The notes beneath the pieces are model-generated. The model saw nothing but the letters and a program-made list of their open reading frames with translations, was not told the DNA's origin and did not search any database. This document shows positions 32,040 through 42,078 of a DNA stretch of 64,000 bases, piece by piece. The position numbers and the translations under genes were made by a program. The stretch covers positions 45,984 to 109,983 of the forward strand of contig JAGBRZ010000190.1 in NCBI GenBank assembly GCA_017632155.1, in the 5' to 3' direction. Source of the stretch: Clostridia bacterium (GTDB taxonomy: Bacteria; Bacillota_A; Clostridia; Oscillospirales; CAG-272). Each line of letters begins with the position of its first letter. Position 1 is the first letter of the stretch.

Positions 32040-32411
32040 ATGGCGAAGAAGAAAGCAGAGGTTCCCGCAGCGGAAACAGCAGTAGTTGAGTCTCCTGAGA
32101 ATGTAGAAACTGTGGTAGAAACTACACAAGAAACAACTGAAGAGGCTGTAGAGCAGCCTACAGACGAGAATAGTGAAGAAGTCACTGAAGTTAAGGATGA
32201 AGAGCCTGTAGCGAAAGCAACAAAGCAAAAGAAAGCCGCAGCTGCTGAACCTGAGATTCCTGCAAATGTGCAGCGTATTCTGAAAGCGTTCAACAATATG
32301 CCTGAGCTGTATGTAACCAGCACTGGCCGCGTGTTCTCCCCAGGTGCTAAACCTTCATTGCGTGGTAACGCTATTCTTTACAAAAATCCTTTTTATAATT
32401 CTAAATCATAA
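32040..32411 (+). CDS. hypothetical structural protein
   Basis: 123 residues. The first 75 are low complexity (glutamate, threonine, alanine, lysine); the rest is a short globular tail (NVQRILKAFNNMPELYVTSTGRVFSPG). It lies between capsid and sheath genes, so a head-tail joining role is likely but not shown. Confidence 0.6.
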   Translation: MAKKKAEVPAAETAVVESPENVETVVETTQETTEEAVEQPTDENSEEVTEVKDEEPVAKATKQKKAAAAEPEIPANVQRILKAFNNMPELYVTSTGRVFSPGAKPSLRGNAILYKNPFYNSKS

Positions 32412-32417
32412 AACATA

Positions 32418-33746
32418 ATGGCATTAGGTGGTGTATATATGACTGATACCGATGGCAATATTGGAAAGGACATTTCCAACTTGACCGAGAAGGTATGCGG
32501 TTTATTATTTGACATTTCAGGTCAGCCAGATTTCTGGACTAAAGGTCCTGGTGCTACATTAGCAGAATCATTAAAGGACACCGTAATTGAGTTTAACAGT
32601 CTTGAAGATGCTGTTGAAGCAGGTATCACTGCATACACTGGTGAGATGGATGAGGATGGCGTAAGCAAGGATTTCTTGCATGGTATTCCTTATTACCATA
32701 TCAAGCACTTCTTCACATTGGCTGGCGGCTCTGGTCGTTTGTTCGTAATGTTTGCTGATTGTTCACAGAACTGGGATGCGTTGATTGATATGCAGAAGGC
32801 TTCTTTAGGTATCATCAACCAGTTTGGCGTTTGGACTGAGCAGAACTTGTGGAAGAAGATGGACGAAGCAGCAACTCAATATAGCATAGCACTCGTAGGT
32901 GACTTGCAGTCTGTTGCTGAAAACATGGCCAACAACTACAATGCTCCAGCAAGCATCTTGCTTTGTGCTAATTCAGCAAAGGTGAAGACTGCAACTGGCG
33001 AGGACAGCACTGTAGTGTGGAGCGAAATTCCTACTTGTGTGATTGACGCGCGTTACGTATCTGTACTCTTGGGTCAAGGCTTGGACAGTGAGGTAACAAG
33101 TATGCAAATTGCATTGGAATCTAAGACTCCAATTGGTACCGTTGGTGCAGCTCTTGGCTGCTTGACACAGGCAAGCGTGGCAGAATCAATCGGTTGGGTA
33201 CAGCACTTCGACCTCATCAGTTACTTCCCAGATGTTGAGTTTGGCTTCGGTAATGCAGAGGTGGTTGATAGCAAGTTGACCAATTCAACTAAGTATTCAT
33301 CATTGTCTCAGATCCAGCTTGACACTCTTGAAGAGTTAGGTTATGTATTCCTTGTTAAGTATTCTGGCCTTGAAGGTCACGTGTATTTCTCTGGAGACAC
33401 AACCTGTTCAAATGGTGACTATCGCACTATTTCACGCAACCGTGTAATCAATAAGTCACGTAGATCTGTGCGTACTGCATTACTTCCTTACGTGAACTCT
33501 CCTATCAAAGTTGATCCAGCAACCGGCAACCTGTCTGCTGCACAGATTGCAGTATTCACAAATCTTATCACTAAGATTTTGAATGCGATGGTAGCTGCTG
33601 AGGAAATTAGCGGTATCGGTGCTGTAACCATTCCAGCTAATCAGAACATTTTGCAAAATGACACACTGATTATTCAGTACACTATGGTTCCTATCGGAAC
33701 TGCAAAAGCTATTAAGGTTACTGAAGGTCTTGTATTAAAGCAATAA
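32418..33746 (+). CDS. contractile tail sheath protein
   Basis: 442 residues, resembling the DUF2586-type sheath of Bacteroides phages: an N-terminal MALGGVYMTDTDGNIGKDIS, then a C-terminal region with RVINKSRRSVRTALLPYVNSP typical of sheath subunit contact domains. It precedes the tail tube gene, the usual order. The sheath makes the tail contractile, so the phage is a myovirus. Confidence 0.82.
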   Translation: MALGGVYMTDTDGNIGKDISNLTEKVCGLLFDISGQPDFWTKGPGATLAESLKDTVIEFNSLEDAVEAGITAYTGEMDEDGVSKDFLHGIPYYHIKHFFTLAGGSGRLFVMFADCSQNWDALIDMQKASLGIINQFGVWTEQNLWKKMDEAATQYSIALVGDLQSVAENMANNYNAPASILLCANSAKVKTATGEDSTVVWSEIPTCVIDARYVSVLLGQGLDSEVTSMQIALESKTPIGTVGAALGCLTQASVAESIGWVQHFDLISYFPDVEFGFGNAEVVDSKLTNSTKYSSLSQIQLDTLEELGYVFLVKYSGLEGHVYFSGDTTCSNGDYRTISRNRVINKSRRSVRTALLPYVNSPIKVDPATGNLSAAQIAVFTNLITKILNAMVAAEEISGIGAVTIPANQNILQNDTLIIQYTMVPIGTAKAIKVTEGLVLKQ

Positions 33747-33751
33747 GGTAA

Positions 33752-34216
33752 ATGGCAACAATAGTAAATAACGTAGCCTATTCTTGGGCAATGATTGAGT
33801 TGACTTCACCTGCCTTGACTGGTTCAAACAATGCTAACCCAACCATCTTACAGGGTGTGTCTGGCATCAAGTGGAACATCAAGCGCAATGTAAAGACCAA
33901 CTACGGTCTGGGTGGTGAGCCTGTCAATAGAGGTTTTGGAAACCGTGAATATACGGCTTCAATCACTATGGACTACAACACTCAGGTGCAATTGCGAGCA
34001 TTGAAGGGTTCTTTGATGGCCCTCGGCGAGTTTGATTTGGTGATTTCGTTTGCGAATGAGCTTGGTACTGATGACTGGACTACTGAAACCGTAACATTGG
34101 AGGGTTGTCTCTTCACAGAGGACGGTATGGAAGCAAGTCAGGACGATACCAACATCACTAAGGAATTTGATCTGAATCCGTTCAAGATTACTCCAAGCAC
34201 TGCTGCTGCTCAATAA
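33752..34216 (+). CDS. tail tube protein
   Basis: 154 residues, beta-rich, starting MATIVNNVAYSWAMIELTSP. Length, position right after the sheath gene and the mention-worthy segment GLGGEPVNRGFGNREYTASITMD fit a myovirus tail tube subunit, which stacks in hexameric rings. It ends just before a terminator. Confidence 0.8.
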   Translation: MATIVNNVAYSWAMIELTSPALTGSNNANPTILQGVSGIKWNIKRNVKTNYGLGGEPVNRGFGNREYTASITMDYNTQVQLRALKGSLMALGEFDLVISFANELGTDDWTTETVTLEGCLFTEDGMEASQDDTNITKEFDLNPFKITPSTAAAQ

Positions 34217-34248
34217 TCGTTCCATAATTGTTAGATAAAGTTTATCGT

Positions 34249-34283
34249 GATGGGTAGGTATGAAAATATCTACCCATTTTTCA
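34249..34283 (+). terminator. rho-independent terminator after the tail tube gene
   Basis: GGGTAGGTAT and ATATCTACCC form a stem around GAAA, followed by ATTTTTC. Confidence 0.75.
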
Positions 34284-34304
34284 AACCATCCATTGTTACT
34301 TATC

Positions 34305-34322
34305 CTATTCATTATAAAACAT
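34305..34322 (+). promoter_or_regulatory. CTATTC late motif, copy 3
   Basis: CTATTCATTATAAAACATTC begins 40 nt before the tail assembly chaperone start and just after a terminator. Confidence 0.5.
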
Positions 34323-34344
34323 TCACAATTTTATCGAGAACAAT

Positions 34345-34740
34345 ATGGAAAAAGACGAAGCATTGGATGTAAATCAGGTGGAGATTACTCCTGAAGTACA
34401 GAAAGAAATTGAAAAGACTGTAGCAGAGTTGAAGAAAAACGACTCAAAGCTCCGCGTAGTGTACCCGATCTGTGTAGAGGGTGGCGATTATGACGATAAG
34501 GAATTGTACATCGGCTACTTCCGTCAGCCTACCTTCCAGGCATTCAGTAAGTACCTTGCAGCATCTCAGACCAACCAGGCTGTAGCAATGCGCAACTTGG
34601 CTAAGGACTGTTTCTTGGGTGGTGACAAGGATCTTGTGGACGATGATTCACTCTTCCTCTTCGGTTTGATGGGTCAGCTGACCAAGATTATCGAAATGCG
34701 TCATGGTAAATTGGTAAATTTATCAAAGCCTGGGAAGTAA
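34345..34740 (+). CDS. tail assembly chaperone, short form (gpG-like)
   Basis: 131 residues, acidic and helical. Located between the tail tube and the tape measure, as tail chaperones always are. Near its end the slippery heptamer A AAT TTA at 34716-34722 is in the zero frame; a -1 shift there joins it to a downstream 63-residue frame. The chaperone coats the tape measure protein while the tail tube polymerises. Confidence 0.75.
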   Translation: MEKDEALDVNQVEITPEVQKEIEKTVAELKKNDSKLRVVYPICVEGGDYDDKELYIGYFRQPTFQAFSKYLAASQTNQAVAMRNLAKDCFLGGDKDLVDDDSLFLFGLMGQLTKIIEMRHGKLVNLSKPGK

Positions 34741-34913
34741 AAGATAACGATTATCTAAGGCATAAAATCATCTTAGTAAGACATTACTTTCCAGGAACAG
34801 ATGTTGACAGTTTAAGTGATGAAGAATTTGCGATAATTGCGAATGACGCAGAATGGTTGGATGCCCACCAACTACGTACTCAACAAGCAAACACACTTGG
34901 GCTTCTTTCATAA
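34345..34913 (+). CDS. tail assembly chaperone, frameshifted long form (gpGT-like)
   Basis: A -1 slip at 34716-34722 replaces the last six codons by FIKAWEVKDNDYLRHKIILV... and runs to a TAA at 34911-34913, giving about 189 residues. The extension has coding-like composition and no other start, so it is likely made only by frameshifting. This is the known G/GT arrangement of lambda-like and many myovirus tails. Coordinates ignore the one-base shift. Confidence 0.7.
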
Positions 34914-34924
34914 CATCTCCTTTC

Positions 34925-34961
34925 GTCCCTATTGTCATGTTCTTGGCAATAGGGACTTTTT
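34925..34961 (+). terminator. rho-independent terminator before the tape measure gene
   Basis: GTCCCTATTG 34925-34934 pairs with CAATAGGGAC 34947-34956, followed by TTTTTA. Confidence 0.85.
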
Positions 34962-34986
34962 ATTAACCAAAATGTTCTCGTAGGCT

Positions 34987-35004
34987 CTATTCTTCAAAAA
35001 CATA
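34987..35004 (+). promoter_or_regulatory. CTATTC late motif, copy 4
   Basis: CTATTCTTCAAAAACATAA starts 30 nt before the tape measure start codon, after a strong terminator, so transcription should begin anew here. Confidence 0.5.
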
Positions 35005-35016
35005 ATTCAAATAACA

Positions 35017-38000
35017 ATGGCAGAAAATTATGTAGTTAATTATGACATAAATGTTCGGTCACAGGCTGCAATTCAGGCACTCAATAGCTTCCAGCAAGCA
35101 ACTAATAAGTTGCAGCAAGCTGGGAAGCAGTTGACTGCATTCCAGAAAAAGATTGAGGCTGTTACGAATAAGCTGAATCAGATGTCTCGCAAGGCACCTG
35201 TACTGGACATTGCTACGTCTAAAGTAAACAAAAAACTTGACGCTACGATTGCCAAACTGGAGAAGATTCATCGTTTGGCAAAGAAGACTGCTGCATTGAA
35301 TGTCACTACTGGGCCAGCACCTGCTGGAAACAGTCGCACAAGCGGTAGCCGTAGTAGTGGTACTACTGTAGCACGTCCTAAGCCCGCGCCAGCTGTTATA
35401 CCAAGTCCTAAGAGGAGCCTCAACAGTTATCAAGCATTGGGTCATACAATGATTGATACTGGTGGTATTGGTGCATTGGATTTTGTTAAAGGTATGGGTA
35501 TCGCGTATGGTATTACAGGTTTAGGATCTTTGATTGGAACAACAATTAAAGAGGCCACTGAATACGACAATTTGATGGCTACTGCACGCAACATTTTGGG
35601 AACTCACGATAGAGACAAAGATACATTTGCTCAGCGTTTCTCTCAGATGGAGCACATTGTACGTGATGTCGGTGTCAAGACAAAATTTACTGCGCCACAG
35701 GTAGCAGATGCTGCTAAGTTCTTGGCGATGGCTGGTTTTGATGTAGAAGCAATTAACAAATCAATTGCTCCTATTGCAGATATTGCGTTGGTCGGCGATA
35801 CCGATTTGGGTGAAACCGCAGACGTTGTAACTAACATTATGACAGGATATGGAATCGACCCCAGTCAGGTTAGAAGAGCTGCTGACATTATGACCATGAC
35901 CTTCACAAAGTCAAATACCACATTGCTTGAAATTGCAGAAGCATATAAGTATTCTGCGAGCCTTTTGTCTGCTGGTGGTGTGTCATTTGAAGAGGCAACA
36001 GCCGCTATGGGTATCTTGGGTGATGCTGGTATTAAGGGTTCACAAGCCGGTACAACTTTGCGTACTATTATGGCAAATATTGTGAATCCAACAAAGAAAC
36101 AGTTAACTAACTGGGAACGTATTGGTGTATCGCGTACAGATGAGAATGGTAGAGTGCGCCCATTGACTGAAATCTTCCAGGATTTGAAGAATGCGGATTT
36201 GTACGTTGATGATTTCTACAAACTGTTCCATAAAACTGCTGCTCAGGGTGCCGTGTCACTTGCTCAGAATGTGGATAAGTGGAATGAGATTGTGTCCGTC
36301 AATTTCCTTTCAGATGGTATTGTAGGCAAACTTGCAGACGAAAAGAAAAATACCATTCAAGGTTTATGGTATCAGATGACATCAGCATTTACTGAAACAG
36401 GTATGCAGGTGTTTGAAGAAATGAATAGCCCAATCCGTGAACTCATCACAAGTGTTACGAGTTGGTTGAAGACCGATGATGCAAAGAAGGCATTGCGTGA
36501 AATGGCAACCCTTACAATGGAGATTGTGACGTTCTTGAAAGACTTCGCATTAACTATTCTGGATATTTATCAGCGTTTTAGTGGCTTCATTAAGTTGTGG
36601 TTGGTATGGCAAGTAAAATTGTCATCTATCCTTGTTCCTTTGCGTATATTCAAATCATTGTTTGATTTTGGTACATGGATTGGTCGTTCAATTCAATATA
36701 TTGGTAGCTTATCTATGCAGTTTGGCATGTTGTCAAAGAATATCCAATCTGCAAATGCAGCTCAACGAGTATTCGGTTCTAACGCATTATTGAATATTGT
36801 TGCACGCTCACGTGGTTACTCTCCAGCTGTTGTAGAACGATTTAATAGGATGTACCCTGGTCGTGGCAGTATCGGTTCTTATGTTGCAGGTGGTGCCGGT
36901 ATTGCAGGTGCAGTAGGTGGTGCATATCTTGGTTCTATGTTAGGAGAAGAAGGTAGCGGTCTTAGTGCATTGGGAACAATTGGTGGTAGCATTCTTGGTG
37001 GCTGGGGTTCTATGAAACTTGTTGGCCTACTTCCTAAATTGTGGCCATTAATTGCAAACCCTGTTGGTGCAGTAGTAGGAATAGTTGGAGCCATTGGAGC
37101 AGCAGGATATGCCTGGTATAAGTACCAGAAAGCTATAGACGAGGCTACAGCAGCAAATGAGCGATTCCTCGGCAGTACATCTAACTTGAATGGTATCAAT
37201 TATTCGGAACATGCAACGATGGCCGATAAGTATTTGGCTATTGTATATAACAAGCAGTTAGACGTTAATGATGCTATTAGTGCGCATGTTGAATTGATGA
37301 AAGAACAATTAGGGTTGATGAAGACCGCTGAGGATGAAGTCAACAAAGATCCGTTCTCAAAGACTCATAAAGCAATCTTTGATAATGCTAACAAAGCGTT
37401 TGGTTTTTGGGCATCTGAAGATGATGCACGAACTGCCGTATTTGGTTCTATTTACCGACCAGATGGCTCATTGGATGCTGAAATGATAGTAAGGTCTATG
37501 GAGAATCTGGATAGATATGGAAACGCTTTTACAACATATTCATACAACGGTGTTGGTTTTGGACGTGGTAATCAACGCACATACGAAGCAATAGCAGCAG
37601 CTCGATTGTTATATGGCTTAGGACGTGATACAAGTGAGGGTACAGAATTGTCGAAAACGATTGCTGACTTCCAAAACCGATTCTTGAAGGCATCCAGTAT
37701 TGAAGATTTTAATGCTGTTATCAGTCAGTTGAACGCATTCAAGCAGAATAAGCATGACAACATTATTCCTGGATCAGCAGGTTGGAGTATGTCAACCATT
37801 GGCAGTAACTCTTTTGCAGAGAATCAACGAGGCTATCATTATGTCACAGCGTTCAATAATACATTGGGTGAGCAGTTTGCATGGACAAATCCTCAGACAG
37901 CAGCTGCAAATTTGATGGCCACTTGGGTGAAAGTGCTTCAGTCTCATGATACAAACAAAACCATTAGTGACGAGTTGGCAAAGACATTCTTGTTGCAAAG

Positions 38001-38652
38001 TGGTATTGATATTTTCAATGCTAAAAGATATGGCGAGTTTGGTAGTGATAAATTCATGGAAAACTTTGGATTCAAGAATGGCCAATGGGGTAGCATTACT
38101 GCAAATATTGACGGAAAGGATGTTAAGCTGACTGCTGAACAGGCTCGTCAAACATTCTTATCGTTCCATGAACGTATCATTGATACTGTAAACAAACTGT
38201 CTCCAAGTATTCGTCCATATTTTGAAAGTTATATTAATAACCAAATTTGGTCTTATGGCGATCCTACCAAACAACAGACGAAAGATGGTTCAACTGTTAC
38301 GTTGGATGGTGTAAAATATACGTTCAAAAATGGTCAATGGGTTCCAGACAATGTTGTTATGTTACCGATGTCAGATGCAGACATGCAGAAAAAGTTAGTC
38401 GCACAGAACAATGGTACACCAACGCAACCAACCATTACCGGTGGAAGTAAATCTTCTGACTATAAATCGCACTACAATAACAATAGTGCAGCACCAAAAC
38501 AGGTGATAGTAAAAATTGAAAATCTGATGAATGTCGAGTCTGTTGACTTGTCTAATCCAGATAATGCAGCCGTAATTGCTGACTTGAAGGGCCAGCTTAC
38601 TCAGGCTTTAGTTGATGTAGTACACGATTTTGATGAAACATATCACGGATAA
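35017..38652 (+). CDS. tail tape measure protein
   Basis: 1211 residues, the expected length class for a tape measure. The N-terminal 110 residues are coiled coil; a TP901-type core lies near 180-480 (YDNLMATARNILG; VADAAKFLAMAGFDVEAINKS; GILGDAGIKGSQAGTTLRTIM). Hydrophobic glycine-rich segments near 620-690 (GGAGIAGAVGGAYLGS) are likely membrane-interacting. It sets tail length and helps DNA entry. Confidence 0.92.
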   Translation: MAENYVVNYDINVRSQAAIQALNSFQQATNKLQQAGKQLTAFQKKIEAVTNKLNQMSRKAPVLDIATSKVNKKLDATIAKLEKIHRLAKKTAALNVTTGPAPAGNSRTSGSRSSGTTVARPKPAPAVIPSPKRSLNSYQALGHTMIDTGGIGALDFVKGMGIAYGITGLGSLIGTTIKEATEYDNLMATARNILGTHDRDKDTFAQRFSQMEHIVRDVGVKTKFTAPQVADAAKFLAMAGFDVEAINKSIAPIADIALVGDTDLGETADVVTNIMTGYGIDPSQVRRAADIMTMTFTKSNTTLLEIAEAYKYSASLLSAGGVSFEEATAAMGILGDAGIKGSQAGTTLRTIMANIVNPTKKQLTNWERIGVSRTDENGRVRPLTEIFQDLKNADLYVDDFYKLFHKTAAQGAVSLAQNVDKWNEIVSVNFLSDGIVGKLADEKKNTIQGLWYQMTSAFTETGMQVFEEMNSPIRELITSVTSWLKTDDAKKALREMATLTMEIVTFLKDFALTILDIYQRFSGFIKLWLVWQVKLSSILVPLRIFKSLFDFGTWIGRSIQYIGSLSMQFGMLSKNIQSANAAQRVFGSNALLNIVARSRGYSPAVVERFNRMYPGRGSIGSYVAGGAGIAGAVGGAYLGSMLGEEGSGLSALGTIGGSILGGWGSMKLVGLLPKLWPLIANPVGAVVGIVGAIGAAGYAWYKYQKAIDEATAANERFLGSTSNLNGINYSEHATMADKYLAIVYNKQLDVNDAISAHVELMKEQLGLMKTAEDEVNKDPFSKTHKAIFDNANKAFGFWASEDDARTAVFGSIYRPDGSLDAEMIVRSMENLDRYGNAFTTYSYNGVGFGRGNQRTYEAIAAARLLYGLGRDTSEGTELSKTIADFQNRFLKASSIEDFNAVISQLNAFKQNKHDNIIPGSAGWSMSTIGSNSFAENQRGYHYVTAFNNTLGEQFAWTNPQTAAANLMATWVKVLQSHDTNKTISDELAKTFLLQSGIDIFNAKRYGEFGSDKFMENFGFKNGQWGSITANIDGKDVKLTAEQARQTFLSFHERIIDTVNKLSPSIRPYFESYINNQIWSYGDPTKQQTKDGSTVTLDGVKYTFKNGQWVPDNVVMLPMSDADMQKKLVAQNNGTPTQPTITGGSKSSDYKSHYNNNSAAPKQVIVKIENLMNVESVDLSNPDNAAVIADLKGQLTQALVDVVHDFDETYHG

Positions 38653-39698
38653 TGAGTTACTGGGGTGGAGCGTGGAGTTCGCTCAAATTTTCGCTTGGAA
38701 GCTCTGCTGAATCAATGATACCAAATTTAAGTTACCGTTACCTCAAAGGGGTTGACGGTAACTTAACATACAAGAACAACAGGGCATACAAATATGTAGC
38801 AGTACATGTCGCAAAACAAATGGCCGCACAGATTATCGAAGGTGAGGTTCATAAGTTATTCCCAAGATACCAAAGGTACTTAGAGAATAAGTTTCGTGAC
38901 ACTGTATTGAAGCAACAAGACAAAAACCGTTTCAAGCTAATTGAAGGGAGCCATACACAGTCTAAAGATTGGGGTACAATTAAGACATCAGAAGGCAAAA
39001 CCATTGTTGCAAAAGATAAATACGGCAATTGGATCAAAGAATCTCTTATTTTATATTATGATTCTGATACTGCTGTAGAAGTGAACGATGTGTCTTATAT
39101 ATATACAGATGATACTGGGCAGTTGTCCACTTCTGGATTAAAAGAGACCTATACCACTAAAACTGTATGTTTTATAGACTTAGCACCTCGTGTGAGTACA
39201 CAGAGCGTAAAAAATATTGTTCTAACACCAGTGCAGGGACGAGATTATACCCGTAAAGAACTTATTGCAGGAGGTGATTTGACTTTTTCTATTTCTGGTG
39301 AGATTAATTCTAATCAAGACGGTATATACCCAGAAAATGATGTGAAGAAGTTCATTCAGATTATGCAATATGGAGGTGTTGTGAAAGTAAATCACTTTAT
39401 GTTCAAACAGTTCAATATTGAGCAGGTGTTGATTAAGGATTATAGTCTTCCACCATCGGAGTACAAGAACATCCAGCCATACAGTTTTACGTGTGTTGCT
39501 GTTGAACCTGATGAAGATGTTATTGTAACTAAGGACACTATCGCAATCTTAAACGAAGAGTTGACTTTAAGCCCGATGAATAAGTGGTATAAATTTATCT
39601 TGAATAGCAAATTGGCAGAGACCGTAGCAAGAGGTGCATCAAGCACAATTTCATCATTTGCTACCACAGGTCTTGATGCTTTAGTTAAGAATATTTAA
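38652..39698 (+). CDS. tail / baseplate protein
   Basis: 348 residues, sharing one base with the tape measure stop. The second half (LTPVQGRDYTRKELIAGGDLTFSISGEINS...DVKKFIQIMQYGGVVKVNHFMF) is beta-rich, as in proteins that join tail tube and baseplate. Position between tape measure and hub fits a tail-end or peptidoglycan-binding-type baseplate component. Family is not certain. Confidence 0.65.
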   Translation: MSYWGGAWSSLKFSLGSSAESMIPNLSYRYLKGVDGNLTYKNNRAYKYVAVHVAKQMAAQIIEGEVHKLFPRYQRYLENKFRDTVLKQQDKNRFKLIEGSHTQSKDWGTIKTSEGKTIVAKDKYGNWIKESLILYYDSDTAVEVNDVSYIYTDDTGQLSTSGLKETYTTKTVCFIDLAPRVSTQSVKNIVLTPVQGRDYTRKELIAGGDLTFSISGEINSNQDGIYPENDVKKFIQIMQYGGVVKVNHFMFKQFNIEQVLIKDYSLPPSEYKNIQPYSFTCVAVEPDEDVIVTKDTIAILNEELTLSPMNKWYKFILNSKLAETVARGASSTISSFATTGLDALVKNI

Positions 39699-41122
39699 TG
39701 GCAGCAATCCAAGGTCAACCAAGTTTTCATATCCTAATTTGCTTGATTCAAATTTGGGATTTAGCGGATCCTAAAAAGCCTATGGAGGAACCTGCGTCAC
39801 CACGCCTAATTACAGAGGTGGCAGAGGTAGAAATTGAAGAGTCGTACCGAAAATTAATCGGTACGGCTTCTGTCAAATTTCCTCGTGGAACCGTTATTAA
39901 GAAAACGCTCACAGAATTAAATGGTGAAGAGTATAACTCTAATGTATCTGCAACAATTGAAGACTCTGGTGTGCTTGTTACCACCAGAACAGACTCGAAA
40001 AAAGCTGAGGTGACTGACTTTAAGGTTGGCTCACGTATTCGCATTATGTTGGGTTACACCACAGATCCAAAAATTGCAGCTTTGGCTAAAGTCAACAAAG
40101 ATGGCAAATCAATTCACAATGATTCCAGCAAGTTGGCAGAGTACAAGAAACATCTTGTAACCATGTTCGATGGCTACATAACAAAATGTAGTATTGATAC
40201 GCCAATTGAAATCAAGTGTGAAAACCTTGCAAGCGGTTTGAAAAAAATCTCATGTCCTAAAGTGCCGGCATCAAAAAACATGACCGTTAATGATTTTCTG
40301 GCATCTGATGGAAAGTACAAACTGCTTGAAAACTCTGGATTGAGTCTTCATCCAGATACCAAGTCATGTGACATTAATATTGGTAAGGTTAGTTTGACTA
40401 CTGACCTTACTGTGGCAGATGTATTGACCGAATGGGGTAAGTACAAAGTGTTTGCCTATGTCAAAGACAATAATGGTGAGCCATGCATTGCAGTAGGCCG
40501 TTCCTATTTTTCCAATGCTGGCAAAGATTCTGTGATAAGAGACGAATCTTCTGAGGTTCCAGAAATCTTATTTGATTACCATGTTGCAAACAATGGATTG
40601 ACGCTGATGAATACCGATAAAGCATTCCTTGCAGTTGAAGCTACATGCCTTGACTCGCAGGATAAGTTTTATCATATTACCATTAGACGCAATCCTAACT
40701 GGGATGATTCTAAGCCTACAAAGGACAAATGGCAAGTAATGAATGAAACCACACTGTCGAAGAAAGCTCAGAAGTTGGGTGCAACATGTTTGAGTAAGTC
40801 GAAAGATAAGGTCGATTTAAGCACTTACACTGTCATACCATATATGTCACGCAAGCTCGGCATTAGTCATGATGCGTTGCTTGAAGAAGCTATCAAGTAT
40901 TTTGAAAGCTATAACATGAATGGTATTGAAGGTACATTGACACTGTTTGGCGATTTAGCTCTCAGAACGGGTACAAAAGTTCATCTTACAGACAAACTTC
41001 ACCCACAAAAAAATGGCTATTATTTAGTAGACGAAGTGAACACAACTTTTGGAGTTGGTGGCTATCGTCAAAAAATTAAATTGCCATATTGTATTGCAAA
41101 AGATAAATCTGATAGCAAATGA
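39698..41122 (+). CDS. baseplate hub protein
   Basis: 474 residues. Segments such as LTVADVLTEWGKYKVFAYVKDNNGEPCIAVG and the C-terminal FGDLALRTGTKVHLTDKLHP..GYYLVDEVNTTFG are typical of gpD/gp27-like hubs that connect tube and spike. It is flanked by the tail-end and spike genes with single-base or 4-nt overlaps. Confidence 0.75.
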   Translation: MAAIQGQPSFHILICLIQIWDLADPKKPMEEPASPRLITEVAEVEIEESYRKLIGTASVKFPRGTVIKKTLTELNGEEYNSNVSATIEDSGVLVTTRTDSKKAEVTDFKVGSRIRIMLGYTTDPKIAALAKVNKDGKSIHNDSSKLAEYKKHLVTMFDGYITKCSIDTPIEIKCENLASGLKKISCPKVPASKNMTVNDFLASDGKYKLLENSGLSLHPDTKSCDINIGKVSLTTDLTVADVLTEWGKYKVFAYVKDNNGEPCIAVGRSYFSNAGKDSVIRDESSEVPEILFDYHVANNGLTLMNTDKAFLAVEATCLDSQDKFYHITIRRNPNWDDSKPTKDKWQVMNETTLSKKAQKLGATCLSKSKDKVDLSTYTVIPYMSRKLGISHDALLEEAIKYFESYNMNGIEGTLTLFGDLALRTGTKVHLTDKLHPQKNGYYLVDEVNTTFGVGGYRQKIKLPYCIAKDKSDSK

Positions 41123-42078
41123 CAAAGAAGAAACATCCAGATTTAAGTTCTAACCAAATCATTCGTGAGGCGATTCAAAAGATTGCCTTGCATGGTTTGG
41201 TGAACAAATCTACAGGCACTATCCGAGATACCGGGAAAACTGTAGGTTTCGTAGCAAAAATACATACAGACGGAGAATTGGCTGGAACCATTGATGTGCA
41301 AGAGTATTACAGTCTGTCAATGGAAAGTAACGATGACAAGAAAATCGGCTACCATGAAGGGGTTTATTTGAGTGCGTTACAAGACAATGCAAATGGCTTG
41401 CTGATAATCCCAAAGCTATATTCAGAAGTCGTGATTTCTATTGATCCTGAAACCAAGACTGAGTATGTTTCAATGTTTTCACACGTTGATGTCATTCAGC
41501 TTGATTCTCATGATACAATCACAGTTGGTGTAAGGGAACGCGAGGAGTTTGACGAGGGAAGCGAAGACTCACCAGATATTCAAGATTTGGAAGAGACTGG
41601 AGTGTTTTCAAAGACTACTTACCTCAAAGACTCTATTACTACTGAAGTGCAAGGTGAGGATGAAGCAAATCACACCAAGCATTTGATGGATAGTGAGAAG
41701 GTGGAAACTGTTGTTGGTGACGATAAAAGTTCCATGATGATGGATCAAGAAAAGATTCATCTGAAACACAATAAGGCAGAAACCATTCTCGATGAAGAGC
41801 AGCATACCTCCAAATTTGGTGGCTCTATGGTAAAAATTGAAGATGGTACAGTATTTCTTGGTAGCGATTCTTCTACTGATGATGCTGTGCTTGGTGTGGA
41901 ATTGGCAACCATATTATCTGAACTGGTTGGGTATCTTGGGCAAATTATGACCCCCACCATGATGGGACCACAGCCTCCAGTAAATATGGCCAGCTTTATA
42001 TCATTGAAGGCTAAAATTGATGCGTTTAAGTCTTCTCATAGTGGATTCTTAACTAAGAAAGTACAAGTTCAGAAATAA
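41119..42078 (+). CDS. baseplate spike-like protein
   Basis: 319 residues. The N-terminal part (STGTIRDTGKTVGFVAKIHTDGELAGTIDVQEY) looks like the OB domain of gpV/gp5 spikes, and residues 150-250 show short repeated charged beta segments (DEEQHTSKFGGSMVKIEDGTVFL) like the gp5-type beta-helix. It is expected to pierce the outer membrane. Confidence 0.7.
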   Translation: MTKKKHPDLSSNQIIREAIQKIALHGLVNKSTGTIRDTGKTVGFVAKIHTDGELAGTIDVQEYYSLSMESNDDKKIGYHEGVYLSALQDNANGLLIIPKLYSEVVISIDPETKTEYVSMFSHVDVIQLDSHDTITVGVREREEFDEGSEDSPDIQDLEETGVFSKTTYLKDSITTEVQGEDEANHTKHLMDSEKVETVVGDDKSSMMMDQEKIHLKHNKAETILDEEQHTSKFGGSMVKIEDGTVFLGSDSSTDDAVLGVELATILSELVGYLGQIMTPTMMGPQPPVNMASFISLKAKIDAFKSSHSGFLTKKVQVQK

